The notes beneath the pieces are model-generated. The model was not told the DNA's origin, searched no databases, and saw only the letters and a program-made list of their open reading frames with translations. From Rikenellaceae bacterium (lineage in GTDB: Bacteria > Bacteroidota > Bacteroidia > Bacteroidales > UBA932): a stretch of 37,908 bases of DNA. The stretch is taken from positions 1 through 37,908 of the forward strand of contig CAAFYX010000065.1 in the NCBI GenBank assembly GCA_900767375.1, in the 5' to 3' direction. The translations under genes were made by a program, and so were the position numbers. Position 1 is the stretch's first letter, and each line of letters starts with the position of its first letter. This document shows, piece after piece, positions 31,441 through 37,908 of this stretch.

Positions 31441-32346
31441 ATGGAACTCCGTCATCTGAAGTATTTCGTAATGGTCGCCAGGACTCTTAACTTCTCCGAT
31501 GCCTCAAGGCGTCTCTACATCACCCAGGGCACTCTTTCGCAGCAGATACAGCAGCTGGAGGGGGAGATCGGGGCCCAGCTTTTCGAGAGGACAAAGCATT
31601 CCGTCATCCTGACGGAGGCCGGAGAGGAACTTCTCCCTCTGGCACTGAAGACCATAGAGGATTCCGAAGTCTGCGCCAACAGGATGAGGGATCTGAAAGG
31701 TGCTCTGGTGGGTACGTTGCGCATCGGTACCACTTCCTCTTTCAGTGCCTTGCTGACCGATACGGTAAACAAATTCATCGGTGAGCATCCCGGTGTCAAG
31801 CTGGAGATCCTTTCCGGCGCTGCTACCGATCTCATAGAAATGCTCAGGGACAAGGAGCTTGACCTCGTCCTTGCCTTCAAGCCATCGATGGCCTATGATG
31901 AAATCGAGTCCGAGCCATTGTTCAAGAACAATCTGAGTGCCGTGATGAGGAAGGACCATCCTCTGGCGTCCAGGACAGTCCTTACTATGGAGGATCTGGA
32001 GAACCGCCGTCTGGTCCTTCCGGGGAAAGGTTTGCAGGCCAGGCGCGCATTTGACCGTTATCTGGGCCTGGATACCAGGAAACTGAATGTGACAGTGGAG
32101 GTCAACGATCCGAACCTCATTATGGATATCGTTCAGAGTACGAATCTGATATCGGTCGTTTCATCCCTTGCATCATATTATCGTCCGAATCTGGTCGCAA
32201 TCCCTCTGGAAGGGGGCCACTATTCTATGGAGGGCTGCATCCACAGGCACAAGGAGGGCTACCGCAAGCGTTCAGCGGAGATATTTGTCGATATGCTGCG
32301 CGATTCCGCACAGATCGAGAGGATAAGCAAAGGCTTGGAGAAGTAA
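31441..32346 (+). CDS. LysR-family transcriptional regulator
   Basis: DNA-binding regulator of 301 residues. The N-terminal winged helix-turn-helix (about residues 1-60) reads ELRHLKYFVMVART, SDASRRLYITQGTLSQQIQQLE and LFERTKHSVILTEAG, the standard LysR pattern. Residues about 90-295 form the periplasmic-binding-like effector domain (GTLRIGTTSSFSALLTD, LDLVLAFKP). I start at 31441, since the in-frame codons before it fall inside the promoter and would add ten residues ahead of the conserved MELRHLKYF start. The half-site cluster lies directly upstream. Candidate targets are itself, the divergent lipocalin and the DUF4491 gene that follows. The effector is unknown. Confidence 0.93.
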   Translation: MELRHLKYFVMVARTLNFSDASRRLYITQGTLSQQIQQLEGEIGAQLFERTKHSVILTEAGEELLPLALKTIEDSEVCANRMRDLKGALVGTLRIGTTSSFSALLTDTVNKFIGEHPGVKLEILSGAATDLIEMLRDKELDLVLAFKPSMAYDEIESEPLFKNNLSAVMRKDHPLASRTVLTMEDLENRRLVLPGKGLQARRAFDRYLGLDTRKLNVTVEVNDPNLIMDIVQSTNLISVVSSLASYYRPNLVAIPLEGGHYSMEGCIHRHKEGYRKRSAEIFVDMLRDSAQIERISKGLEK

Positions 32347-32350
32347 ACAA

Positions 32351-32650
32351 ATGTACATTTATATGGATTGGACAGGAATAATACTTGGAGCATCGGCCTT
32401 CGTTATCATAGGAGCGTTCCACCCGATAGTGATAAAGGCCGAATATCATTTGGGAAAAGGATGCTGGTGGATGTTCTGCCTTGCGGGACTGGGTTTCTGC
32501 GCAGCCTCCCTCTTCACCAGGGGGGTCCTGTCGGCTGTGCTCGGCGTAATAGGATTCAGCTGTTTCTGGTCAATACTGGAGCTCTTCGAACAGGAGAAGC
32601 GCGTTGCAAAAGGCTGGTTCCCCTCAAATCCCAGAAGGAAGAAACAGTGA
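32351..32650 (+). CDS. DUF4491 family small membrane protein
   Basis: Protein of 99 residues with three hydrophobic segments (about 8-24, 36-54, 58-78) and a basic tail, FEQEKRVAKGWFPSNPRRKKQ. The closing motif and the early FHPIVIKAEY segment match what I recall of DUF4491, a Bacteroidota family of unknown function. It begins four bases after the LysR stop, so the two are probably co-transcribed. The start could also be the ATG at 32363 (MDWTGII), which would match the family length better. Confidence 0.75.
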   Translation: MYIYMDWTGIILGASAFVIIGAFHPIVIKAEYHLGKGCWWMFCLAGLGFCAASLFTRGVLSAVLGVIGFSCFWSILELFEQEKRVAKGWFPSNPRRKKQ

Positions 32651-32736
32651 ACGGGCTATAACTGTTATTGACAGGGGTAATCTGAGGTATTGAAAAAATG
32701 TATCAATAATCCGACTTTTCCTGGCGGGTTACAGGG

Positions 32737-32744
32737 TATATTTG
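32737..32744 (+). promoter_or_regulatory. -7 promoter element for the mini-rubredoxin gene
   Basis: TATATTTG, 26 bases before the ATG at 32771. No convincing -33 element. Confidence 0.45.
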
Positions 32745-32770
32745 CCTCCGTAATCAAAACCAATAACGCT

Positions 32771-32911
32771 ATGAAAAAACAAAATGAAACCGAACAGAAA
32801 AAAGTCTGGATCTGCTCAGTCTGCGGTCACAGGCACGAAGGACCGGAACCTCCTGAGAAATGCCCGGTCTGCGGGGTGACGAAGGAATATTTTGACGAAG
32901 TGGTCCAGTAA
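32771..32911 (+). CDS. Mini rubredoxin-like protein
   Basis: Forty-six residues with two CxxC knuckles: WICSVCGHRHEG and KCPVCGVTKEYF. This is the rubredoxin-like iron site found at the C terminus of rubrerythrins, here standing alone. Free-standing domains of this kind carry electrons to peroxide- or oxygen-reducing partners in anaerobes. No such partner is adjacent. I start at the ATG at 32771, because the longer in-frame reading from 32690 crosses the promoter element. The queuosine transporter begins 30 bases after its stop. Confidence 0.85.
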   Translation: MKKQNETEQKKVWICSVCGHRHEGPEPPEKCPVCGVTKEYFDEVVQ

Positions 32912-32928
32912 CTTCCAACTTTTCTTCT

Positions 32929-32936
32929 TATCTTTA
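32929..32936 (+). promoter_or_regulatory. Possible -7 element for the queuosine precursor transporter
   Basis: TATCTTTA, one base off TAnnTTTG, only five bases before the ATG at 32942. If used, the message would be nearly leaderless; otherwise the gene reads through from the rubredoxin gene. Confidence 0.3.
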
Positions 32937-32941
32937 CCCCT

Positions 32942-33661
32942 ATGAAAAGCGGAACATCAGCAGACAATAGGACAGGTAAAGAAAAGGCAAAGGACTCGAT
33001 AGTCAATTCGAGCTACAGTTTCCTGCAGTTGACGCTCACGGTTGTCTTCACCATCGCATTGCTGCTGAGCAACATCATCGTGAACAAGCAGATCAGTCTG
33101 CCATTCGGACAGGCTACGGTAGGGTCGGTCATCATTTTCCCATTGACATACATTCTCTCTGACGTCTTTTCCGAAGTTTATGGATATCGATGGAGCCGTG
33201 TCACGTGCTACATTGCATTTGCAATGAACGTTGTAATGGTCTTGATATTCGAGCTTACGCTCGCCTGGCCTTATCCGGATTCATTTACAAGCCAGGATGC
33301 ATTCAGGGCTGTGCTCGGCAGCACCCCGAGAATAACAGCAGCATCACTGATTGCATATGTAGCCGGTGACTTCGTGAATGACAGGGTCTTTGCACGGATG
33401 AAGAGGAAACATCCTGATATGACCGGTTTCGCGTGGCGTGCCATCATATCAAGTTGCATTGGAGAACTGTCAGACTGTCTCGTGTTCCTTCCGCTCGCGT
33501 TCATCGGCAGGCTTCCAGCAAAAGTGCTGGTCGGCATCGGCCTGGCCCAGGTTTCTGCGAAGATCTTACTGGAAGCTGTACTTCTGCCGATTACTTTTGC
33601 AGTCACCAAAGCCGTCAAAAAAGAAGATGACCGCCGGCGTTTGGAAGGCGCGACCATGTAG
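32942..33661 (+). CDS. Queuosine precursor transporter (YhhQ/VUT family)
   Basis: Six-helix inner-membrane protein of 239 residues in the YhhQ family, which imports queuosine precursors (preQ0/preQ1) for tRNA modification. Family signs are LLSNIIVNKQISL in the first helix, FPLTYILSDVFSEVYGY near residue 62, and the later SSCIGELSDCLVFLPLAF and AQVSAKILLEAVLLPI segments. The N terminus (about 22 residues) is hydrophilic. There is no room for a preQ1 riboswitch in the 30-base gap upstream. A long perfect hairpin lies 19 bases after its stop. Confidence 0.88.
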   Translation: MKSGTSADNRTGKEKAKDSIVNSSYSFLQLTLTVVFTIALLLSNIIVNKQISLPFGQATVGSVIIFPLTYILSDVFSEVYGYRWSRVTCYIAFAMNVVMVLIFELTLAWPYPDSFTSQDAFRAVLGSTPRITAASLIAYVAGDFVNDRVFARMKRKHPDMTGFAWRAIISSCIGELSDCLVFLPLAFIGRLPAKVLVGIGLAQVSAKILLEAVLLPITFAVTKAVKKEDDRRRLEGATM

Positions 33662-33680
33662 GCCTTGTGCCACCTCAAAG

Positions 33681-33730
33681 CTACTGAATTAAGGAAGCCA
33701 GCATGATTGCTGGCTTCCTTAATTCAGTAG
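33681..33730. terminator. Perfect 23-base-pair hairpin, probable bidirectional terminator
   Basis: Left arm 33681-33703 and right arm 33708-33730 are exact reverse complements around a TGAT loop. The core pairs GGAAGCCAGCA with TGCTGGCTTCC, and the AT-rich flanks continue the pairing. It follows the transporter stop by 19 bases, so a terminator role fits, but the perfect length is unusual and no T-run of more than two follows the stem. It could instead be a small mobile-element remnant. Confidence 0.6.
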
Positions 33731-33742
33731 ACTACCAGTCGC

Positions 33743-33807
33743 GCATTTCCCGAAGGTTAATGCTTTTACATATTGTTTTCCCCACAACTTTTGGGCATTT
33801 CCCGAAG
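33743..33807. repeat. Direct repeat of 13 bases
   Basis: GCATTTCCCGAAG occurs at 33743-33755 and again at 33795-33807, 52 bases apart, just after the long hairpin. No gene lies between. It may be a trace of duplication or of a mobile element. Confidence 0.5.
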
Positions 33808-34371
33808 CAGTGGCACACCTAGCCCGCGGGATCGAGCACCTGGTACGAGCATCTTCCCTTCAGTGTCGGGCGACCGTCCGCCTGAACTGGCCCCGCTCCT
33901 CTCCCGTCCACCCTTAACCCTCCTCCATCCTGCGGCAAAATTCCGCAGGATAACGGCAATCCCCCTCCATCCTGCGGCAAAATTCCGCAGGATAACGGCA
34001 ATCCCCCTCCATCCTGCGGCAAAATTCCGCAGGATAAGAATGTCTGTCCAATAGGGAGAAGCCGACAAATCACCTAGTGCGTCTATAGACAATGCATCCC
34101 CTTCAGATGGATACAGGTGCTCCCGGTGAGGGCATTTACCTCTCTCATAGGGCATCCATCATCAACAGATAGTGATTCAATCCGTGTGACCGCTCTAGGG
34201 GTTTTGCACTTGGGGTCACCTTGGCCGGTTGGTTGAGGAATGGAGAGGAAAGTTGCAATAAAGAAAGGCCGCATGGCACTTATGCTGATGCTCTGCGATG
34301 TCGGTAGCTCGGGAGCGGCGGGGGTAGCGAACGGAATGAAATGAAGTGAGCGGGTAAGGGCGCCCCCTCAA
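33808..34371. other. Gene-free stretch beside tRNA-fMet
   Basis: No frame here shows a recognisable protein. The open frames are short or are made open by the 42-base repeat, whose length is a multiple of three. Contents that I can point to are the repeat array at 33919-34036, a 10-base palindrome GTCTATAGAC at 34081-34090, and otherwise unremarkable mixed sequence. The area lies downstream of a tRNA gene, a common place for inserted and decayed elements, but I found no copy of the tRNA 3' end in it. Confidence 0.5.
33919..34036. repeat. Three tandem 42-base units, each with an inverted repeat
   Basis: The unit recurs at exactly 42 bases (inverted repeats start at 33927, 33969 and 34011). 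Each unit holds ATCCTGCGG-CAAAATT-CCGCAGGAT, a 9-base-pair stem with a 7-base loop, followed by AACGGCAATCCCCCTCC as spacer. The three stems are identical; the first unit's leading bases differ slightly. There are no unique spacers, so it is not CRISPR. Confidence 0.85.
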
Positions 34372-34378
34372 AACGGAA

Positions 34379-34406
34379 GAAGCTCCAGACGAATGTCTGA
34401 AGCTTC
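34379..34406 (-). terminator. Probable terminator of tRNA-fMet
   Basis: Arms 34379-34390 and 34395-34406 pair at 11 of 12 positions around a 4-base loop. On the minus strand the stem is followed by CGTTTTGAGG, a short T-run. It begins six bases past the tRNA 3' end. Confidence 0.55.
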
Positions 34407-34411
34407 TGGAG

Positions 34412-34484
<73 letters not shown>

Positions 34485-34495
34485 ATATTGGACTG

Positions 34496-34527
34496 CAAAG
34501 GTACGACCTTTTTTTGAAATTCCAAAA
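34496..34527 (-). promoter_or_regulatory. Promoter of tRNA-fMet
   Basis: Minus strand: TTTTG at 34527-34523, a 19-base spacer, and TACCTTTG at 34503-34496, eleven bases before the mature 5' end. One of the best matches in the window. Confidence 0.7.
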
Positions 34528-34566
34528 CTTTTCCGCGTTATGTCGCCAAAAGGGGAGTGCAGAAGG

Positions 34567-35628
34567 CTAAAAATCCGAGTAGCAGCTCATCAGTCTGCCT
34601 TCCGAATCGCGTAGATGCATACCGCCTCCAAGGCAGTAGGACCACCATTTGCACGCAGCACAGGACTCGAACTTCATCCAGGCGCGGTCGCGCATCGGCT
34701 GGAAACGGTTTTCCCAGATGTCGACGAAATCATCGTCGTAAATATTGCCCTGATGATAGTCCGCCCTGATGCTCGCACAGGCTGATATGCTTCCGTCGCA
34801 AAGCACCGACCCCACTGTCAGCCCAGCCTGACAGGCGAACAGATGGTCGCGCACAAGTCCCTCGTATTCTCCCAGGAATCCCTCGCACGAGTAGCTGGCG
34901 TGTATCCGTCCCTCGGCGCGTGTGCTCTTGATGAATTCCATCAGCTCCCGGAACTCCGCGGGCGAAAGCTCGAGTTCCGGGTCGCCGGCCGCCCTCCCGG
35001 AAGGGAAGACCTTGAAAAGCCTCCAGTCCCTGACTCCCAGCGAAATCAGATATTCCTTCAATTCACCGAGGTGCGCCAGATTCCTTCTGTTCACGCAGGT
35101 CACGACATCGAACTTTATTCCCGGCTCCTTCGCCAGAATCCCTATAGCCTGCGATGCATAGGTGAACCCGTCGGAGCATCCGCGCATCCAGTTGTGGTCC
35201 TCCTCCAGCCCGTCAAGGCTGATCGTGGCGCAATGCAGGCCCGCCCCCAGGAGTTCATCAATCTTCCGTGGTGACATCAGCCTTCCATTGGAAACCATTC
35301 CCCAAGGGAACTCCATATCATATATGGCCCTTCCGCACTGTACGATATCCGGCCTCATGAGAGGCTCGCCGCCTGTAACGATGACAAACACTTTGTGCGG
35401 GTCGTAAGCCTCGCGGACACGTTCCAGGACCTTTCTGAAATCCTCGAAAGGCATATCCGGAGTCACGGAAGAGACCTTGCAGTCACTTCCGCAGTGACGG
35501 CAATGCATGTTGCACTTCAAGGTACATTCCCAGAACAGCTGCTTGAGAGGATGCTCCCGAGCAGCTGCTCTTACTAACTGTCTGTTGAGTTCCAGCGCGA
35601 GGCGCTGTTTAATAGAAAGCCCCGGCAT
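34567..35628 (-). CDS. Radical SAM/SPASM enzyme of the rSAM/lipoprotein system
   Basis: Radical SAM enzyme of 353 residues. The cluster motif is C39-x3-C43-x2-C46 (CNMHCRHC), followed by the SAM-contact TGGEPLM near residue 94. A cysteine-rich C-terminal SPASM-type region (about 265-353) includes CQAGLTVGSVLCDGSISAC and CAACKWWSYCLGGG, which would bind auxiliary iron-sulfur clusters. Such enzymes usually modify a peptide or protein. The next gene upstream on this strand, one base away, encodes a small lipoprotein, and the pair matches the computationally defined rSAM/lipoprotein system I recall as TIGR04133/TIGR04134. The reaction is unknown. Modification of the lipoprotein is the natural hypothesis, though the enzyme is cytoplasmic and would have to act before export. 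Confidence 0.85.
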   Translation of the reverse strand: MPGLSIKQRLALELNRQLVRAAAREHPLKQLFWECTLKCNMHCRHCGSDCKVSSVTPDMPFEDFRKVLERVREAYDPHKVFVIVTGGEPLMRPDIVQCGRAIYDMEFPWGMVSNGRLMSPRKIDELLGAGLHCATISLDGLEEDHNWMRGCSDGFTYASQAIGILAKEPGIKFDVVTCVNRRNLAHLGELKEYLISLGVRDWRLFKVFPSGRAAGDPELELSPAEFRELMEFIKSTRAEGRIHASYSCEGFLGEYEGLVRDHLFACQAGLTVGSVLCDGSISACASIRADYHQGNIYDDDFVDIWENRFQPMRDRAWMKFESCAACKWWSYCLGGGMHLRDSEGRLMSCYSDF

Positions 35629-35629
35629 A

Positions 35630-36094
35630 TTATTCAGAGGCCTTTTGCATCTTGATCTCTACGTCCTCGGCCTCGTACTTGCCTGCGTACCACGCATCCG
35701 TCCTCTTGCCTTTCGGCGCCGTCAGGTTGACCACAACCTTTTCCTCGGCATAAATACCGTTCACCTCACCGTCGATGTCAGTTGCAACGACATGGAGGGT
35801 GTCGTTAGGAAAATCATTTCCGCTGATAGTGAACTTGCCGTCCTTATCTGTCGTGACGGCATTGTCCCCGTAGTCCCAGGGCCTGCTGATCTGGATGCCC
35901 TCGATGGCTTTCCCGTTTTCAGCATCCATGACCTTTCCGCTTATCTGATAATCCATGTTCGGGGTGCCGTACATACACATGCCCCAGTTGAAGATATCCT
36001 CGATTTCCTCACAGGAAGTGAGCGCAGCCCCCATCCCGAGAGCTCCGATGGCCCAGGCGCACAAGCGTGTCCAGAAAGAACGTATTTTTCTCAT
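35630..36094 (-). CDS. rSAM-associated putative lipoprotein
   Basis: Lipoprotein of 154 residues. The signal ends in AALTSC (Cys28). Immediately after comes a short conserved-looking segment, IEDIFNWGMCMYGTPNMDY (C40, then MYGTP at 41-45), then a carboxypeptidase-regulatory-like beta sandwich (GKVMDAENGKAIEGIQI, later DKDGKFTISG). The C-terminal stretch, DAWYAGKYEAEDVEIKM, is acidic and recalls the C terminus of the rSAM/lipoprotein family partner. It sits 47 bases after hisS and one base before the radical SAM gene on the same strand. Its function is unknown; the cysteine/MYGTP segment is the most distinctive candidate for modification. Confidence 0.82.
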   Translation of the reverse strand: MRKIRSFWTRLCAWAIGALGMGAALTSCEEIEDIFNWGMCMYGTPNMDYQISGKVMDAENGKAIEGIQISRPWDYGDNAVTTDKDGKFTISGNDFPNDTLHVVATDIDGEVNGIYAEEKVVVNLTAPKGKRTDAWYAGKYEAEDVEIKMQKASE

Positions 36095-36141
36095 ATGCTT
36101 TTTTATCTAAAAACGGAGCTTCTGCCGGAATACTGCACGTA

Positions 36142-37557
36142 TTATCCGAGAAATGCCATCATTCCATCGATATCATCCTTTGAGAAGGATTTCTGCTCAC
36201 CGGAGACCAGGTTCTTGAGCTGAATCATACCAGCTGCCATCTCGTCTCCGCCGTTGATGGAGAGGAACGGGATGGCCTTCCTGTCCGCGTAGTCGAACTG
36301 CTTCTTGAGCTTCGATGCGTCCGGATAGATCTCAGCGGAAACGCCTTTCTCGCGGAGCGCACGGGCGACAGGGAGCACATACAGGAGCTCCTCGGAGCCC
36401 ATATTGGCGAAGAGTACCTTGGTGGCGGACTTGAGCCCCTCCGGGAATTTGTTCAGACCCTTGAGCACGTCGTAGATGCGGTCGGCACCGAAGCTGACGC
36501 CCACTCCGGACATGTCCGGCAGGCCGAAGATTCCGGTAAGATTGTCATAACGGCCGCCGCCGCAGATGCTGCCGATGGCGAAATCGAGGGCCTTGACCTC
36601 GAAGATGGCACCGGTGTAGTAGTTAAGGCCGCGGGCGAGCGAAAGGTCGATCTCGACAGGGGAGCCGATGCCCGCCGCGTCGATGAAGCCGAAGAGCTCC
36701 TCAAGCTCGTCGAGGCCCTTGAGGCCCGCTTCGGACACTATTCCGGAGGCCGAGCCGCCGTTCATGAGCGAGCGCATTGTGGCAATCTTTTCCGCAGTGC
36801 TGCCCTGAAGGAGGAGAATAGGCTCGAGCACTGCCACTGCCTGCTCGGTGAGCCCCTTCTCGACCATCTCGGCCTTCACAGCGTCGAGGCCGATCTTGTC
36901 GAGCTTGTCGATGGCGACGGTGATGTCCACCACCTTGTCCGGGAATCCGCAGATTTCAGCGAAGCCGGTGAGGACCTTGCGGTTGTTTATCTTGATAAGT
37001 ACATTGACGTCGAAGAGCTTGAATACGCGGTCGACGATCTGCACGAGCTCCAGTTCGTTGAGCTGGGACTTGCTGCCGATGACGTCCACGTCGCACTGAT
37101 AGAACTCGCGGTAGCGGCCTTTCTGAGGACGGTCTGCGCGCCAGACCGGCTGGATCTGGTATCTCTTGAACGGGAATGAGATCTCGTTCTGATGCTGGAC
37201 CACGAAACGGGCGAAAGGCACCGTCAGGTCATAGCGGAGGCCTTTCTCGCAGACCTTCAGCGAAAGGGCCTTGGAGTTGTAGGCCTTGTCCTCTCCCTCG
37301 ACCTTGTACTCGTCATAGTCGATGCCGGAGAATGCATCGCCGGAGTTCAGAATACGGAACAGAAGTTTGTCCCCCTCGTCACCGTATTTCCCGAGCAGGG
37401 TGGAGAGATTCTCCATTGCAGGAGTGTCGATCTGGGCATATCCGTAAGTCTTGAAGACGCTGCGGATGGTGTCGAAAATATAGTTTCTCTCGGCCATTTC
37501 CTGCTGGCCGAAGTCGCGTGTACCCTTTGGGATGGATGGTTTCTGTGCCATGTTCAA
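36142..37557 (-). CDS. hisS: Histidyl-tRNA synthetase (HisS)
   Basis: Class II synthetase that charges tRNA-His. The 471-residue protein begins PSIPKGTRDF, then shows motif 2 WRADRPQKGRYREFYQCDVDVIG, the LARGLNYYTGAIFEV and GGGRYDNL histidine-binding segments, motif 3 SFGADRIYDVL and a C-terminal anticodon-binding domain from about residue 370. The start may be 37557 or the ATG two codons later at 37551 (MAQKPSIPKG). A -7 element lies 16 bases upstream. It heads the minus-strand group with the rSAM lipoprotein and enzyme. Confidence 0.95.
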   Translation of the reverse strand: MNMAQKPSIPKGTRDFGQQEMAERNYIFDTIRSVFKTYGYAQIDTPAMENLSTLLGKYGDEGDKLLFRILNSGDAFSGIDYDEYKVEGEDKAYNSKALSLKVCEKGLRYDLTVPFARFVVQHQNEISFPFKRYQIQPVWRADRPQKGRYREFYQCDVDVIGSKSQLNELELVQIVDRVFKLFDVNVLIKINNRKVLTGFAEICGFPDKVVDITVAIDKLDKIGLDAVKAEMVEKGLTEQAVAVLEPILLLQGSTAEKIATMRSLMNGGSASGIVSEAGLKGLDELEELFGFIDAAGIGSPVEIDLSLARGLNYYTGAIFEVKALDFAIGSICGGGRYDNLTGIFGLPDMSGVGVSFGADRIYDVLKGLNKFPEGLKSATKVLFANMGSEELLYVLPVARALREKGVSAEIYPDASKLKKQFDYADRKAIPFLSINGGDEMAAGMIQLKNLVSGEQKSFSKDDIDGMMAFLG

Positions 37558-37573
37558 TCAATTCTAAATCACG

Positions 37574-37581
37574 CAAAGTTA
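37574..37581 (-). promoter_or_regulatory. -7 promoter element for hisS
   Basis: TAACTTTG on the minus strand, 16 bases before the ATG at 37557. No -33 element at the expected spacing. It probably also drives the rSAM/lipoprotein pair. Confidence 0.45.
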
Positions 37582-37613
37582 ATCAAAATCGTCCGTATAT
37601 GAAGTAATTTTGC

Positions 37614-37621
37614 TACATTTG
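37614..37621 (+). promoter_or_regulatory. -7 promoter element for the SppA-like gene
   Basis: TACATTTG on the plus strand, 28 bases before the ATG at 37650. It lies in the divergent gap shared with hisS. Confidence 0.45.
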
Positions 37622-37649
37622 TAGAATAGTAAACACAAATTCTATCGAT

Positions 37650-37908
37650 ATGAAATTCTGGAAAATGGTGCTTGCGGTCGTTATCGGCCTTCTCATCACC
37701 ACCGTTATTACTTTCTTCCTCATCTCAGGAACCATTTCATCCCTGGCCTCCGCTTCAGGGTCCACCCCGCTGCTCCCGAAGTCCGGAGTCATGGTGATGG
37801 ACATGTCCCAGATCGTTCTGACCGAGCAGGCTTCCGGTTCCAATGACGTGATGTCCCTTGTGCAGGGTGGCTCATCCGCCCAGCCTGTAGGCCTCTGGAA
37901 AGCCGTCC
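37650..37908 (+). CDS. Signal peptide peptidase SppA-like protein, N-terminal part
   Basis: Only the first 86 codons are in the window; the gene continues past its end. A membrane segment (about residues 5-27, MVLAVVIGLLITTVITFFLI) is followed by SGVMVMDMSQIVLTEQ, which resembles the start of Bacteroidota SppA (a membrane-anchored serine protease that digests signal peptides), where a similar hydrophobic strand reads as VMVLDL followed by a short region before GL. No catalytic residue is visible yet, so the call rests on the N terminus and the divergent position beside hisS. Confidence 0.6.
   Translation, partial: MKFWKMVLAVVIGLLITTVITFFLISGTISSLASASGSTPLLPKSGVMVMDMSQIVLTEQASGSNDVMSLVQGGSSAQPVGLWKAV

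Noticed and set aside
32690..32770. N-terminal extension of the mini-rubredoxin
   Set aside because: The extension crosses a TATATTTG promoter element and adds residues without a known domain.
32912..32941. preQ1 riboswitch before the queuosine transporter
   Set aside because: The gap is only 30 bases and shows no aptamer-like stem.
33919..34036. CRISPR array
   Set aside because: The intervals between the stems are identical, so there are no unique spacers, and no cas genes are present.
33773..34155. Long open frames on both strands through the 42-base repeat
   Set aside because: They are open only because the repeat unit is a multiple of three; no protein-like composition, start context or homologue is recognisable.
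34083..34274. Minus-strand 63-residue frame MRPFFIATF...
   Set aside because: No motif, no promoter and low complexity of support; kept as part of the gene-free stretch.
33662..34411. tRNA-end attachment site duplication
   Set aside because: I looked for a copy of the tRNA-fMet 3' segment in this stretch and saw none by eye.

Overview
The window reads as a chromosomal segment of a Bacteroidota bacterium, most likely an uncultured-type Bacteroidales of moderately high GC. Genus is not determinable from the sequence alone. The evidence is: an arginine operon with the Bacteroides-type N-acyl-ornithine transcarbamylase; Porin_10, DUF4491, DoxX/MauE and rSAM/lipoprotein families typical of this phylum; many short-signal lipoproteins; no Shine-Dalgarno pattern; and intergenic regions that repeatedly carry the Bacteroidota -7 promoter element TAnnTTTG, several times with a TTG/TTTG about 20 bases upstream.

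Layout. (1) 27-5265: arginine biosynthesis genes argD, argF', argB, an M20 deacylase and argH, packed as one operon that begins outside the window. (2) 5380-9827: a xylan-related pair (GH67 alpha-glucuronidase lipoprotein and SGNH esterase) followed by a LolC/E-type permease. (3) 9828-13663, minus strand: a Porin_10 outer-membrane protein and an MltF-like lytic transglycosylase. (4) 13744-15926: an amino-sugar-kinase-like protein fused to a RapZ C-terminal domain, overlapping a MurU-like nucleotidyltransferase; this looks like a cell-wall sugar recycling module. (5) 15862-18647, minus: CPBP protease, DoxX/MauE membrane protein, thymidylate kinase. (6) 18718-21283: folP, then on the minus strand a NUC1 nuclease lipoprotein and a sugar nucleotidyltransferase. 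(7) 21352-25840: FtsB/DivIC-like protein, FucP-type sugar transporter, DMT transporter, a 40-residue micro-ORF and a fimbrillin/phytase-like lipoprotein. (8) 25848-29710: divergent putative metal exporter and a single-chain amino-acid ABC transporter. (9) 29726-33661: Rid/chorismatase-like protein, lipocalin, LysR regulator, DUF4491, mini-rubredoxin, queuosine precursor transporter. (10) 33662-34411: about 750 bases with no convincing gene, holding a long perfect hairpin and a three-copy 42-base repeat. (11) 34412-37557, minus: hisS, a radical-SAM-associated lipoprotein, its radical SAM enzyme, and the initiator tRNA. (12) 37650 to the end: start of a SppA-like signal peptide peptidase.

Most genes are housekeeping or envelope genes. 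The most interesting items are the rSAM/lipoprotein pair behind hisS (a family pair recognised computationally, of unknown function as far as I know), the 901-residue all-in-one ABC transporter with an apparently circularly permuted binding domain and an internal lipobox, the kinase-RapZ fusion coupled to a MurU-like gene, the four-half-site operator in front of lysR, and the repeat-bearing gene-free stretch beside tRNA-fMet. Convergent genes are extremely tightly packed throughout.
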